64,000 nucleotides of DNA from Paracyclopina nana (lineage: Eukaryota > Arthropoda > Copepoda > Cyclopoida > Cyclopettidae): assembly GCA_019096065.1 (NCBI GenBank), contig JAGUCH010000007.1, positions 2,068,501 through 2,132,500 on the forward strand. The letters are read 5' to 3'. The translations under genes and the position numbers were made by a program. The notes below the pieces were generated by a model, which searched no databases, was not told the origin of the DNA, and worked only from the letters and a program-made list of their open reading frames with translations. Below, one piece after another: positions 47,852 to 58,915 of the stretch. Position 1 is the first letter of the stretch, and each line of letters begins with the position of its first letter.

Positions 47852-48475
47852 AGCGCTCACATCAACCTGAGGGCTACTGTAACCCAGAAAAAATTGCCCA
47901 CCCAAAATCTGTACATATTCTGAAAGCTAATGCTCTGGGGGTTCATTTGGTAGTAATTTTAAAATCCTGGCCTAGCGCTTCCCATAACATAAAATTTAAA
48001 AAAACTTCTAGCGCCAAAAGCATTGACTTGGTTGAATTTTTCCTGTTAAAATACCCCCATTAAAATGACAAGATCTATCTTTCTTTACTTCATAAGAAAA
48101 TCGCTAGGATGCCCTGGAATCGAGATATATTGGTCAGATCGGCCGCTGATGAAGAGATATTGAATTCATGCCATTTGACAATAAAGAGAAATGCCACCGC
48201 TATATCTCGATTCCAGGGCATCCTAGCAATTTTCTTATGAAATGAAGAAACATAGATCGTGCAATTTTAGTGGGGGTACTTAAAGACGTAAAATCTGACT
48301 AAGTCCATACTTTCGGCGCTAGAAGTTTTTTAAAATTTTATGTTATGGGAAGCGATAGGCCAGGATTTTAAAATTACCGCCAAACAAACCCCCATGGCAT
48401 AAGCTTTCAGAATATGTATATATTTTGGGTGGGCAATTTTTTCTGGGTTACAGTAGCCCTCAGGTTGATGTGCGC
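47852..48475. mobile_element. 624-bp foldback MITE
   Basis: Near-perfect palindrome: the left end AGCGCTCACATCAACCTGAG and the right end CTCAGGTTGATGTGCGCT are inverted. Both arms continue through GGCTACTGTAACCCAG to the centre near 48165, where CTAGGATGCCCTGGAATCG (48112) meets its complement (48210-48228). Arms are about 300 bp. No clear target duplication. Confidence 0.75.
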
Positions 48476-48840
48476 TGGATGTACGTAGTCCTTTCGCTGC
48501 CCTTCGAAAAATAGACCAAAAATGGTACAAATATAGATGACAAAGATGATCATCTCAGTCATCTAAATCATCTAACGCATCTATATTTATACAGACCCTT
48601 TTTTAATCGACTTAGTTGAGGCTTTGTAATTATTAAAGCTCTTTAACCTTTAAATGTAAGTAAAAACTAAAACAATGAATCAATGCCATTCTACAAATAG
48701 CTATACAGCAGAAAATTGAATGTCAAATGTAAACTGTACTCACTGCCTTAAATTTTATTTTTTTGGTAAGAGCTTTAAAAATGCAAGCACAAAGATGGTT
48801 TCCCCTTATAACACAGCTGCTATGAGCGCACGCTTACTCA

Positions 48841-49353
48841 ATTGGGCTTTGCTCACGGTGTAGTTACATTTTTCCGAATAAGGTAAAAAAGATGGCATTA
48901 GGAGTAACCTCCGATTCTATTTCAGTGTCCTTTCAACTAGTTCGTCGCATAATCGTTATCATTTGGCTTTTTGACTTTTAAAAACGAAATATTTGGCGTT
49001 CTTGTCAAGAAACGAGAGATTTTCTGCCTTTTCCAGAAAGCTACTCTGTGTATTAAGCTTGCTTTTCTTGGGCAAATTGTCCTGCAAAGCACACAATTAT
49101 TACTCAATGTGCCTATAAAATGGCAACAAAACTGGATTAAATCTTACTTTTAAAAAGTTAGAAGACTAAAATATTTGTAAATGTAGGTTCAATTTTTTTA
49201 GATCGGGGCTTGTAGCGGAGCAGGTGCAAACAGAAACAGATCGAAATTCAATTTTCAGCCCGCTTAGCCTACGCTGCTATTAGCTGGGCTATCATTAGCT
49301 CCTCCTAGCGGCAAACATCATTACTAACAGAGCCTCCGTAAGCAAAGCCCAAT
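48841..49353. mobile_element. ATTGGGCTTTGCT MITE, copy 1
   Basis: Terminal inverted repeats ATTGGGCTTTGCT / AGCAAAGCCCAAT, 513 bp, no reading frame. Same orientation and high identity to 51059-51612. Target duplication not evident. Confidence 0.78.
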
Positions 49354-49669
49354 AAACGAGATCATCCGGTCACCGTTCTTATTCTTGAGGCGTCTTTAGA
49401 GGCTACTAACTAACTCGAAAAACTAAAGAGCGGCGGACAACAATCACAGTACTTGCTTGGTACTTTGATTCACGCAACCTAACCATTAAAGGCGGTAAAA
49501 TTCAAATAATTGTTTATTCGACTTTTTCTGCCTGAACTCTCATGTGCACACTTCGGTTGGATTTTTGTGTCAGTTTCCCTGAAGCTTTTCTTTATTATGA
49601 TTTTATCATCCAAAATAGATTTTCTATGTACGTTTTAAGACATCAAAATGTTTATGCATGCAAGCACTC

Positions 49670-50605
49670 TTAATTTTCTTAATTGAATTTCTCACCATGA
49701 ATTTTTGGCTCACAGTATGATTTCTCCTTGACTTATTGTCCCACCTTGCTTTTTGTCCTATCATGATTTTTCATCCTACCATTTTAGAATGTCTCACCAT
49801 GAATGTTTGACCATTTACTTTTTGACCCACCTTACTTGGTGTGCCATCAAAAATTTCACCAAAAAATTTCACCAAGAATTTTTGTCCCACCAAAAACTTT
49901 TGAACTGTGCATGATTTCTCCTGGACTTGTTGTCCCACCTTACTTTGTGTCTCACCAAAAATTGACCCTCCATGATTTCACCTTGCTTTTTTCCCACCTA
50001 CTCAAAATATGGTGAGGCACATGACTTGGTGGAACAAAGAAACTTACTGAAAATTCATGGTGGGACCAAGATGATCTATAATGTAAGGTGACCCCTTATC
50101 TCAGCTGTACTTCTACACTTCATCTCACTATGCTATGGAAGGGCTTCTGACGAAAAAAGTAGAGTTCTATGAATCGTGAGTTTCACGAAAAAGCTGTCAG
50201 ATGATAGAAAACGCCATATTTAAGCAATTCTTGAAGTAAAAATTCCATGTCTGGTAAAGCTGATTAACAGGCTCCTCCCACTCGAGCACTAAAAAATTGG
50301 CGCTAAAATCTAAATTTGAATTTCCCGCTTTTTCATTGAAGCAAGCAGCATAAGCGCCACCGCACAAATGACGAAAGAACTAAAATAAGTTTAGTGAATT
50401 AACTTGCATACTTCCGTCTAGAATTGTCATAGTGGATGGCCCTGGGTGGGACCAAATTGAAGGTGGGACAAATAGTAATGATGGGGCCCATTGTCATTGT
50501 GGGACACAAAACATGGCGAGACACAAAATTTGGTCAAACTAAGTCACTGAAAATTCATGGTGGGACCAAATTCAAGGTGGGACATATAGTAATGGTAGGG
50601 CCGGG
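49670..50605. repeat. GTCCCACC / GGTGGGAC head-to-head array
   Basis: From about 49680 to 50000 units resemble TCATGATTTCTCCTTGACTT and TGTCCCACCTT. After a turn near 50005 the complement appears (GGTGGGACCAA, AAAATTCATGG) at 50030-50080 and 50430-50605. More inverted units lie beyond the second MITE at 51630-51900. The spacing suggests one old fold-back array broken by later insertions. Confidence 0.72.
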
Positions 50606-50606
50606 G

Positions 50607-50960
50607 AAACTTTTTATCTTCTAATTTCTAGATGTTTTAACTACTACATGTCTAGTGTTTTTAACTTCTACACATATTGCACTTTAGCTACTACACCTTA
50701 TGTTATAGTAGGATTAACTTCTACAGATCAAGTAGTTTTAAATGCTACAACTTTTGCCAGATTTGTTTTAACTACTACAGTCTAGTAATTTTAACTTCTA
50801 CACCTTTTAACGTAGTCATTTTTACTACTACACATTTTGGTACAGTCTTTTTTTTACTCCTACAGGGTAAGTTGTTTTAACTTCTAAACGGTGATGTCTT
50901 GATGTTTTATCTACTACACAATTTCTCATTGTTATTTCTACACCTATATCCAAGATTTTT
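50607..50960 (+). repeat. TTTTAACTTCTACAC degenerate array
   Basis: About 14 units of 20-28 bp, each TTTTAACTWCTACA plus a drifting filler, all in one orientation. The array starts GGGGAAACTTTTTATC directly after the previous array. No inverted half. No coding sense. Confidence 0.75.
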
Positions 50961-51058
50961 TAACAGCAAAGTCAATTAAATCCATTGGCAACAAACATTC
51001 ATAGGTGCAAGATAGGAATAGTTGGACTCCTAGCAAGCCCTCTATATAAAACCTCAGA

Positions 51059-51612
51059 ATTGGGCTTTGCTCACGGTGTAGTTACATTTTTCCGAATAAG
51101 GTAAAAAAGATGGCATTAGGAGTAACCTCCGATTCTTTTTCAAAGTCGCTTCAACTAGTTTGTCCCATAATCGTTATCATTTGGCTTTTTGACTCTTAAA
51201 AACTCAATATTTGGCGTTCTTGTCAAGAAACGCGGGAGTTTCTGCTTTTTCCAGAAAGCTTCACCGTGTCTCAAGCTTGATTTTCTTAGTCACATTTTAA
51301 TACAAAGCATGAATTTATTACTCAATCTGCCTATAAAATGACTACAATAGTACATTAAAACTTGCTTTTCAAAAATTAGAAGACTAAACTATTAGAGTAG
51401 TCGTTGAAATATATCAAATCTGGTTGCTTTAAAAATTGATCGGAGGTTCAATATTTTTAGATCGGGGCTAGTAGTGGGGCAGGTGCAAACAGAAACAGAT
51501 CGAAATTCAATTTTCAGCCCGCTTAGCTTACGCTGCTATTAGCTGGGGTATCATTAGCTCCTCCTGGCGGCAAAAATCATTACTACCAGAGCCTCCGTAA
51601 GCAAAGCCCAAT
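51059..51612. mobile_element. ATTGGGCTTTGCT MITE, copy 2
   Basis: Same termini as copy 1 (ATTGGGCTTTGCT / AGCAAAGCCCAAT), 554 bp, with about 50 bp of extra sequence around 51400. It sits inside the GGTGGGAC array, splitting its inverted arm (50430-50605 and 51630-51900). Confidence 0.78.
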
Positions 51613-51629
51613 TGAATCAGCTTAATGTA

Positions 51630-51900
51630 AGCAATTTTGGGTGAGACACATAATTTGGCGGAACAAAGACCAATAAAAATCATGATGGGACAAAATAAAA
51701 AGGTGAGACATAAAATGTTGTTTGATGCTTAATATATTGGGACACAAAACGTGATGGGACACTGAATAAGGTGGGACCAAGTAAAAGAAAATCATGCTGT
51801 GGGACAAATATTTAAAGTCAAATATAATGGTGGGACAAAAAAGTTGTTGGTGCTCCATGGAAATGGCCGGACAATAAGTCACAGAAGGACTTATCGGCAA
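51630..51900 (-). repeat. Outer part of the GGTGGGAC array
   Basis: Units such as GGTGAGACACATAA, ATGATGGGACAAAAT and GGTGGGACCAAGTAAAAG continue the inverted arm of the array starting at 49670. Confidence 0.65.
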
Positions 51901-52313
51901 GGCTGTTGGTAAATAAGCCGCGGACCACTGTTTAAAAATAATTTTACTCAAAATTATCATGATTGCCTTGCGCTGGGCACATGCGCGTGGCCGCCAAATG
52001 GATGCATGAAAATCAGAAAAAAATCATTTATGTCAAAAGCTACCAGGCTACAAAGAGATATTTAATTATTTATTTGTGCCATTTTGTGGAGCTTCTGTGA
52101 AAAAAATAATGTCAACATTTGTGTTCAAAAGTAGCTTGAAACTGCGATTTAATGTCCAAATAAATCGGAAAGTTGGCGGTTTCAAAAACTTTTTGTCGCT
52201 TTTCATACAAAAGTACTCTGGTAGCTATGAATGTTTGTTATTATTTTCCGTGAAATCAACGACAACACGTGTGAGAAGCCAATTTCTGAATTTTTCGCTC
52301 AAGTTTCGACTCC

Positions 52314-53659
52314 ATGGCTATAATGGTGAAAGACTCGCTTAAGAAAGTGAAAAAGCTTAGAGGCAAGGATTTGCCAGAGGAAGAAGCGTCTAAAAACGAA
52401 GATCATGACATGAAAGCTTCTGACAACAGTGCCACGAGTCCGAAAATGATGCTGGGAAAAGAGCTCAGGCAAAACCTTCTGAGTGAGAACGCATACATTT
52501 CAGACCTTCTTGGTATTGTCAATTTCCCCAAGAAATCAGAGTCAGATGATGAAGGTATTAATTTGAAACAAAGACTAACAACACTATAACAGCTCTAACT
52601 AACTTTTGTTAAGATAGAAAATTGTCGCACCTTTTCTAAATTTTGATGCATTTTTTACAAAAGATAGCTAACTGACTTTACATCAGCTAATCTAACTCAA
52701 GCTAAGCTTTTATCGTTCTTCTTCGTTTTCAGTAAGATTTTTTTAGAAAAAAGTTTTGAATGTATCAAAATATTAATGTGATCCTCCTAGCAAGAGCTTT
52801 CCAACGATGTAATATTTTTTTATGTAGCACTTTAAAAGTTTTAAAGATTGGAGACAAACAACCAAACAAAAAAATCCCAAGGACCGCTCGCAGCTCAAAA
52901 AAGTGTCGCTTATTTAACTCTGTTTTTTTGCTTCCAGATGTCATTTTGAAAGATGGAAAGAAACGCCTTTCCAAGGGAGGAGCGAAAAATCTTCAAGAAC
53001 TCAGAGAAAGGCTCAGGGCCAAAATGGAGTCTTTGCAAGCCGGTCGAGGCGAGGGGAAAAAGGACAAAAAGCCCAAGCTGTCAAAGGAGGAGAAGCTGCT
53101 CAAGAAGAAAGAGGAGCTGAGGCTGCAAGCCAAACTTGCCAAAATGGCTGTTAGCAAGCAGCAATCCAACGGACTGGCAACAAATGGTGTTCCCAAGGCA
53201 AAACCAGTGTATGATTCCAATGGGAAAATGGTGTTTTCCAAGTTTGACTTTACCAACTCAAATGGGCAGACAGAAGTGACGAAGAAGAAAAAGGATCCCA
53301 AAGCTGCATTGCAATCCATCCAGAAGCAAAAGGAAAAGTTGAACAAGCTCAAAGAGAAGGGCGAGGTCGAAAAGGCCAAAGTGGTAGAAGAGCAGTCAGC
53401 CTGGTCCAAGGCGATTGACAAGGCTGGCGGTGCCAAGATCAAAGATGACGTGGGCTTGCTCAAAAAGTCGATTAAGAAGCAAGAGCAGCGGAAAAAGTCC
53501 TCAGCCAAAAAGTGGGACGCTCGCAAAGAAAATGAGGAACGAAGGAAGGAAGCCAAACAACACAAAAGGTCCGAAAACATTGGGAAACGCAAGCAAGACA
53601 AAAAGGACAAAAAAGCCAAAAAGTTGGCTAAGAAAGGTCGTTTTCCAGGATTTCAATAA
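52314..53659 (+). CDS. SURF6: SURF6-like nucleolar protein
   Basis: Exons 52314-52554 and 52938-53659, phases matching (GAA G|AT), give 320 residues (human 361). The C-terminal domain holds NLQELRERLRAKMESLQAGR, a KKKEELRLQAKLAK stretch, VYDSNGKMVFSKFDF (a SURF6 landmark) and a very Lys/Arg-rich tail with RRKEAKQHKRSENIGKRKQD. The protein is nucleolar, binds nucleic acid and assists ribosome assembly. Start at the ATG at 52314 (MAIMVKDSLKKVKK). Intron 383 bp. Confidence 0.92.
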
Positions 53660-54008
53660 AATCTATTATACTTTTATTGTATCCATGCTCTTTTCCGTTT
53701 TTACTACCACTTTTCCCTTTTTCATTATTCATAACGACTCGATTAATGATATTTATGAAATTGCGTGTTCATTGGCACATGCTGGTTAGTCCGACATTTA
53801 GTCTAAACTTTCAGTGTGTTGTCAGGGCACGATATTTTCACTTTCTCCTCTTCAACTTGGCCTTTGCAGGCTATTGGAAAAGTAGCTTTCCTGCGTTTTG
53901 CTTATCCCTGCTCAAGAATGTTTGGCTAGCCTCCAAAACTTGAGCAGAAGCAGCAGCAGCTCCAATTATTAAACATGCATCTCTGAATGGGAAAAAAGTG
54001 AGATTATC
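53660..54008. other. Intergenic between SURF6 and the FN3/Ig gene
   Basis: 350 bp, pyrimidine-rich in part; no repeat or RNA gene recognised. AATAAA (53656-53661) overlaps the SURF6 stop. Confidence 0.5.
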
Positions 54009-57000
54009 ATGGGCAACCAACCTGGCAAAGTGAGCGTTAAGAGCTCCAAGTCCATTGACTTTATCGATGGCAAGAACTCGCGCACCAATTGGACTGCAGG
54101 TAATTTTGAGCTTACATCAATTAACATATTTCCCAAGAGGGGGGAGTCGTAAAAGGGGTTATTTCAAGTGGCAATTAGTGAGCCTTGTTGAAAGTCAAGG
54201 AATTTGTCTTGAGCAGCATTAAATATGATCGTTTTTATTTAGGTGTGGCTTCATCTCCTGGAAGACCAATCATTGAGCTGTCCTCAAGGATTTCAGCTCC
54301 AGAGGATGACTCTGTGACCGATGAAATCAACCTGACTTGGGCAAGTCCAGAAGATGATGGCGGCTATCCCATAACAGGTATCACTAATTATTGCATTTAT
54401 TATATACTCCATTTTTTGCTAAAGTATTTAATTTAAGGGTATAGAGTTGAAATGCTCGATATCCAGACAGGAAAATGGATCGAAGTCACTTTCATTGAGG
54501 GCTATGAGCCAAAATGCACATTGAGCAACATTCTGTATGGAATCATGTACAGATTCAGGGTAGTGGCTCTGAATGATGCGGGCTCATCTGAGCCCGGTGA
54601 GCCCTCTGAGCCGATCGTCATTGACGTTCCTGGTGTCCAAATTGCTCCATACTTTGTACAAATGCTGAACGACACGATTGCACTGGAGCATGAAAAAGTA
54701 CTTTTTGCTTGATGTCTTCAAAGTATGCAAAATTATGATGATTATTTGCAATAGGTTGAATTCCGAGTGCGAGTTCTTGGTACTCCAAAGCCAAGCATTC
54801 AGTGGTACAAAGATGATGTGGAAATATTTGCTTGTGAACGCATTGAAATGCGTGAGGAGGATGAAGGTGGCGCTGTCATCCTCAAAGGAGCTCGTCTAAG
54901 TGATTCCGGAACCATTAAATGTGTAGCCACCAATCTCCTTGGCAGATGCACTTCTACAGCAACATTTTCAATTGAAGGTACATTTTGAAGAATCATTTTT
55001 TAATCCAAAAAATAACTTAGGATTTGATTGTAGCTGCTCCAAGATTTGATGTGCCCGAAAACTACAATGATGGCCTCATTTTTAGACATGATGAAGTCAT
55101 AAGGTTGAGAGTACCCATGGTGGCCAAGCCAGCTCCCAAAGTGGTCTGGTTCTTCGAGGATGAGCCCATTTCTGCTGGTTCTGATTTGGTGATTGAAACG
55201 CAAGACAATTACACGAGCTTGCGTATCCAGGGTGCAAAACGGTGGCACTGTGGAGAATTTAGAGTCTATGCTGAAAATGAATATGGCGAAGATGCATGCT
55301 CCATTCTTGTGACAGTCACATGTAAGCCTTGCTGGTGAAATGCTGATTTGGCAAAGAATTTTATAAATGCTTGCCTCTTTTAGCCCCACCCTCACCTCCA
55401 GGGCGCCCAGTTGTCATTGACATCACTGAGACTAAATGCACCCTTAAATGGGAGCCCTCTGATGATGATGGTGGTGCTGATGTCAAGCATTACATTGTGG
55501 AGTACTTTAGAGATGTCTGGGAAGTCTGGCTAAAAGCTAAAACCACCAAAGAAACCCAAGTACGAAAAAAATGCAATTTATATCTCATTTACGTAAATTC
55601 ATTTTCTTTTTGTTCTGAAGGTGACCATTGATGATTTGATCCCTGGATCAAGGTACAAGTTCAGGATCAAGGCAGAAAACAGTTATGGCATGAGTGACCC
55701 AGGTGATGAATCTGATCCATTTGATGTTGGTGAAGTGTCATCTGACAGGAGTGAGATCAACCAGGTGCCTTCATGGGTGTCTCCTGAACCACCAGAAATC
55801 GAGGTGACACCAGGAACTCCTTCTGCTCCCAAGAGGAAGCTGAACATGGCAAAAGCTAAAGAAATGTGGGGATCTGATGACTTGGAGGAAGACATCCTTG
55901 ACAGGTTCCTCAAGGTCAAGAAATTCCAGGAGAACTCCATGCCAAGCTATGAATCTGATGGACTACCTTCAATGGTTGACATTGAAGAGGAGGAAGATCT
56001 TGAGTCAGTCAATGGGGACAGAGCCAAAAATGCTCGAAGAATCTACTCTGAAATCCTTCAGTTGTCCAATGACACCACTCAACCTGACTTGGAGTCCATT
56101 TCTGAAGAGGAGATCATGTCATCCAAGAATGACCTCAGGTCATCAAAAAGTGACTTGAAACGAGCTCGTGAGCTGTATGAAGAGCTCAGGCAAATGTCAG
56201 TTGACACTGGAGGATCCATTGAAAATCTCATTGAAGGAATATCTACATCCAATGAGTCCATATCTTCCATTATTCCCCTGGAAAAGAGGCAGGAGCTGAC
56301 CAGGTTTGAAATGACTCTCAAGCAGATGATTGAGGAAGCCAAGCAAATGGCCAAAAGTCCAACTGGGAGTGAGGAGGACTTGTACCAAAGATCCCAATCT
56401 GCCAACTCTATGGCGGATTCTGTGGTCTCAGTGATTGAAAGGAGAAAATCCGGATCAAATCCGCCTTATCAGCAAATGATGTCCTCCACACCAAGTCCTC
56501 CTATGCAAGAGCATTACAGGCCACCTTCAGAAATGCAAAGGAGATCACAAGTTACTCCATCACCAAGAGGGCTCAGAAGGACTGTAGACCACCCCATAAT
56601 GAAGCCTCAAGAGATGCCAGTGATGGTTGAAATGCCTCCGCCAGCTCCTCAACCAATGTCAGTTTTCAGAGAGAAAGAGAAGCCCAAGGTTGAATCTCTT
56701 GTGGGATCAGACAGGTATGAGGAGATCATTGAGGCCCGGACTGGCCGCAGATCCTCCTCAGTCCTCTCTGGCACCAGATCTGTGCAAGGCAGCATGACCA
56801 ACTTGTTCCAACCAGGATTGACCATGGCCATGAGGGAAGAGAGCAAGGCTTTGTCCATGTCCAGGACTTCATTTCAAGGATCCTTGAACAAACTGAATGA
56901 CATTGGCAGCTCAGTATTTCCAAAAGCCACAAATATCATCAAGGATGGGCTGGGAGCCAGCCAGCCTTCAGGATTGAATCATCTTGCCAATAAGCTTCAA

Positions 57001-57471
57001 GAAAGGCCGGGCTCAGCCTTGGGAGGCAAGACCTTGGACAGACCAAAGTCATCACTGGGTGGATCCAGGAGTGACTTGAATGGGTTGGGAGTCAAAGTCA
57101 ATGCTGTGGTTGCACCCCCTGCACCTGTCATTGTCAAGAAAGCCTTGAACGCCTCCCAAAGTAATCAGAGCTATAATAAGCCTATTGAGCCCTCCATTGA
57201 TCCAGTCAGGCTTGAATATCAACAAGAGCACAGCAGAAAAGGAATGATGAGGACAAGCTACCCGGACTGGTTAATCATCACTTTCACCTACTCCTCAGTG
57301 TTTATCATGATCCTCCTCCTAAGCAACATTATCCCCAATGGAAAGCTCTTCATCCACTTCACAGCTTTTTGGAGTTTGATCATTTACTTCATCATGGATG
57401 ATGTGGACAATTCCAGTTCAACTGATGTCCTTGAGACCATCATGGAGAACTTTGTCAAGGTCAAAAAGTGA
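54009..57471 (+). CDS. FN3-Ig-Ig-FN3 protein with C-terminal membrane hairpin
   Basis: Seven exons: 54009-54099, 54243-54377, 54438-54697, 54755-54977, 55034-55321, 55384-55559 and 55621-57471, all in phase, giving 1007 residues. FN3-1 is about residues 34-135 (SPEDDGGYPITGYRVEM), Ig-1 about 145-235 (GTPKPSIQWYKDD, SDSGTIKCVATN), a second Ig-like about 237-332 (KVVWFFEDEPISAG, GEFRVYAENEYG) and FN3-2 about 335-430 (CTLKWEPSDDDGGADVKHYI). A long Ser/Pro/Glu-rich region follows. Near the C-terminus two hydrophobic segments (WLIITFTYSSVFIMILLL and FIHFTAFWSLIIYFIM) form a hairpin. N-terminal MGNQPG fits N-myristoylation. This resembles muscle-type cytosolic Ig/FN3 scaffolds, here tethered to a membrane (inference). 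Family not identified. Confidence 0.85.
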
Positions 57472-57540
57472 GGAAGGGAAAAATGCTACCTTTTTATGAT
57501 GTGATACCCTATATAAAGACTTTTGTTAGCAAAATCACTT

Positions 57541-58133
57541 TCAGCTTTTCCAGTTGACTCCACTGATGTCATCACAATCAATTGTGAGAATGTCATCTGC
57601 TGCAACTTGGAGCTGATCATGTATGTCATCCACCATTTTCTCAACGGTCTTGGCATCAGAGTTGCTCCTGGATTTAGTCAGCTCAGTGGATCTAGTTCTG
57701 TAGAACTGGATCATTTCCTTGCTTTTCCTCTGCCTTTGTCTGAGATTTTGGGACTGCAATGATTTTTAGTAATGAGAAAATTAAGAAATACTTTTTTCAC
57801 ATAGCTTACCTGGTTGACATTCAAGATATTCGAGCTGCTATTGCTGGCTTGCTCCTTTCTCAGCTTCATCCTATTCTCTGTGTAATTGTGCTCTGGTACC
57901 ATTGTCTGACCAGCAATGAATTTTTGGTCTTCAGTGATGGGAGAGTTGAAACGGAAACTATTGATGATGGGGTCATTTTCTAGTATGTGCTGCAAGTTGG
58001 TGAACTTTCTTGTGGGCACTTTGATGCAGTAAAAAATGGCATAAATTGAGGCTATCACCAGAGCAAAAGCTATGTAGTAGAAATAGGAATATTCGTAGTA
58101 GCGAATATGCCACGAGTCGTCAGGTAATCCCAT
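57541..58133 (-). CDS. Small single-pass membrane protein, unrecognised
   Basis: Exons 58133-57810 and 57753-57541 in phase 0 give 178 residues. Residues about 13-37 are a membrane helix (YFYYIAFALVIASIYAIFYC). The rest is cytosolic-like, polar, with a basic stretch NLRQRQRKSKEMIQFYRTRS and an acidic end with DDIHDQLQVAADDILTID. Short N-terminus MGLPDDSWHIRYYEYS. It is convergent with the FN3/Ig gene, 69 bp between stops. No family recognised. Confidence 0.7.
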
Positions 58134-58915
58134 AATGGACTAGATACTAGTATGATTTCAAGATCCTCGCAAAAAGGAAGCTTTCTACCATTTTTCATGC
58201 ACAGTTAGCTGAATGACAGCATAGCTTCATTTTAGGTACTTTTGGTCCATTTCTGAAATAATTTTAATAAGTGCTAATAATATATTTTAGTAAAACTAAA
58301 AGATACTCACAACCATAATTATGCATAAAATTGGGCAAAAATAGTACGTCAGTGGCTTTTCTTCTTCTTTAGGGATTTCTAACAATTAAGGCTTAATTTT
58401 TTATTGACTGCATTTTTTAGGAATATAAGGATTTTGTTTTTACATTTCAGCATACTTTGAAAAGCAGAGTGTATCCATACAGAAAGGACAGTGGAAGTAA
58501 AAGTTCATGAATTATTGATCCCACAAGGGAAATGAACGCAAAAAGGTCTATCTATTGCAGCAGCCCTTTCCATTTTATTGCTAACTATGCAGCAAAACTG
58601 CAGGCAATTTCTATATGTAGCACAAAAAATCTAATTATTTGATATTTCTGCATGCACAAATTGCAAAAATATGATTACTTTAAGCATCAATATAGTAGGT
58701 GCTTTTTTATTTGGCCAAGAATATCTATCAAAAAAGTGGTGATTTAATTAGAGATTGAGCACAGCTTTGAATTGCCTAGCAACAAAGATAAGTGTGAGAT
58801 GTGCTAGCCTGAAGCCTCACTTGATTCTGGCCAGGCCAATCAGCAGCTGATGGAATTTGAGTGTGCCTGGGCCATAAGTTCATAATATTCATCCCATTTT
58901 TTTGAGAGGCCAGTC
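58134..58915. other. Intergenic, nothing recognised
   Basis: AT-rich shared upstream region of the small membrane protein (minus) and the acetyltransferase (plus). Confidence 0.5.
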
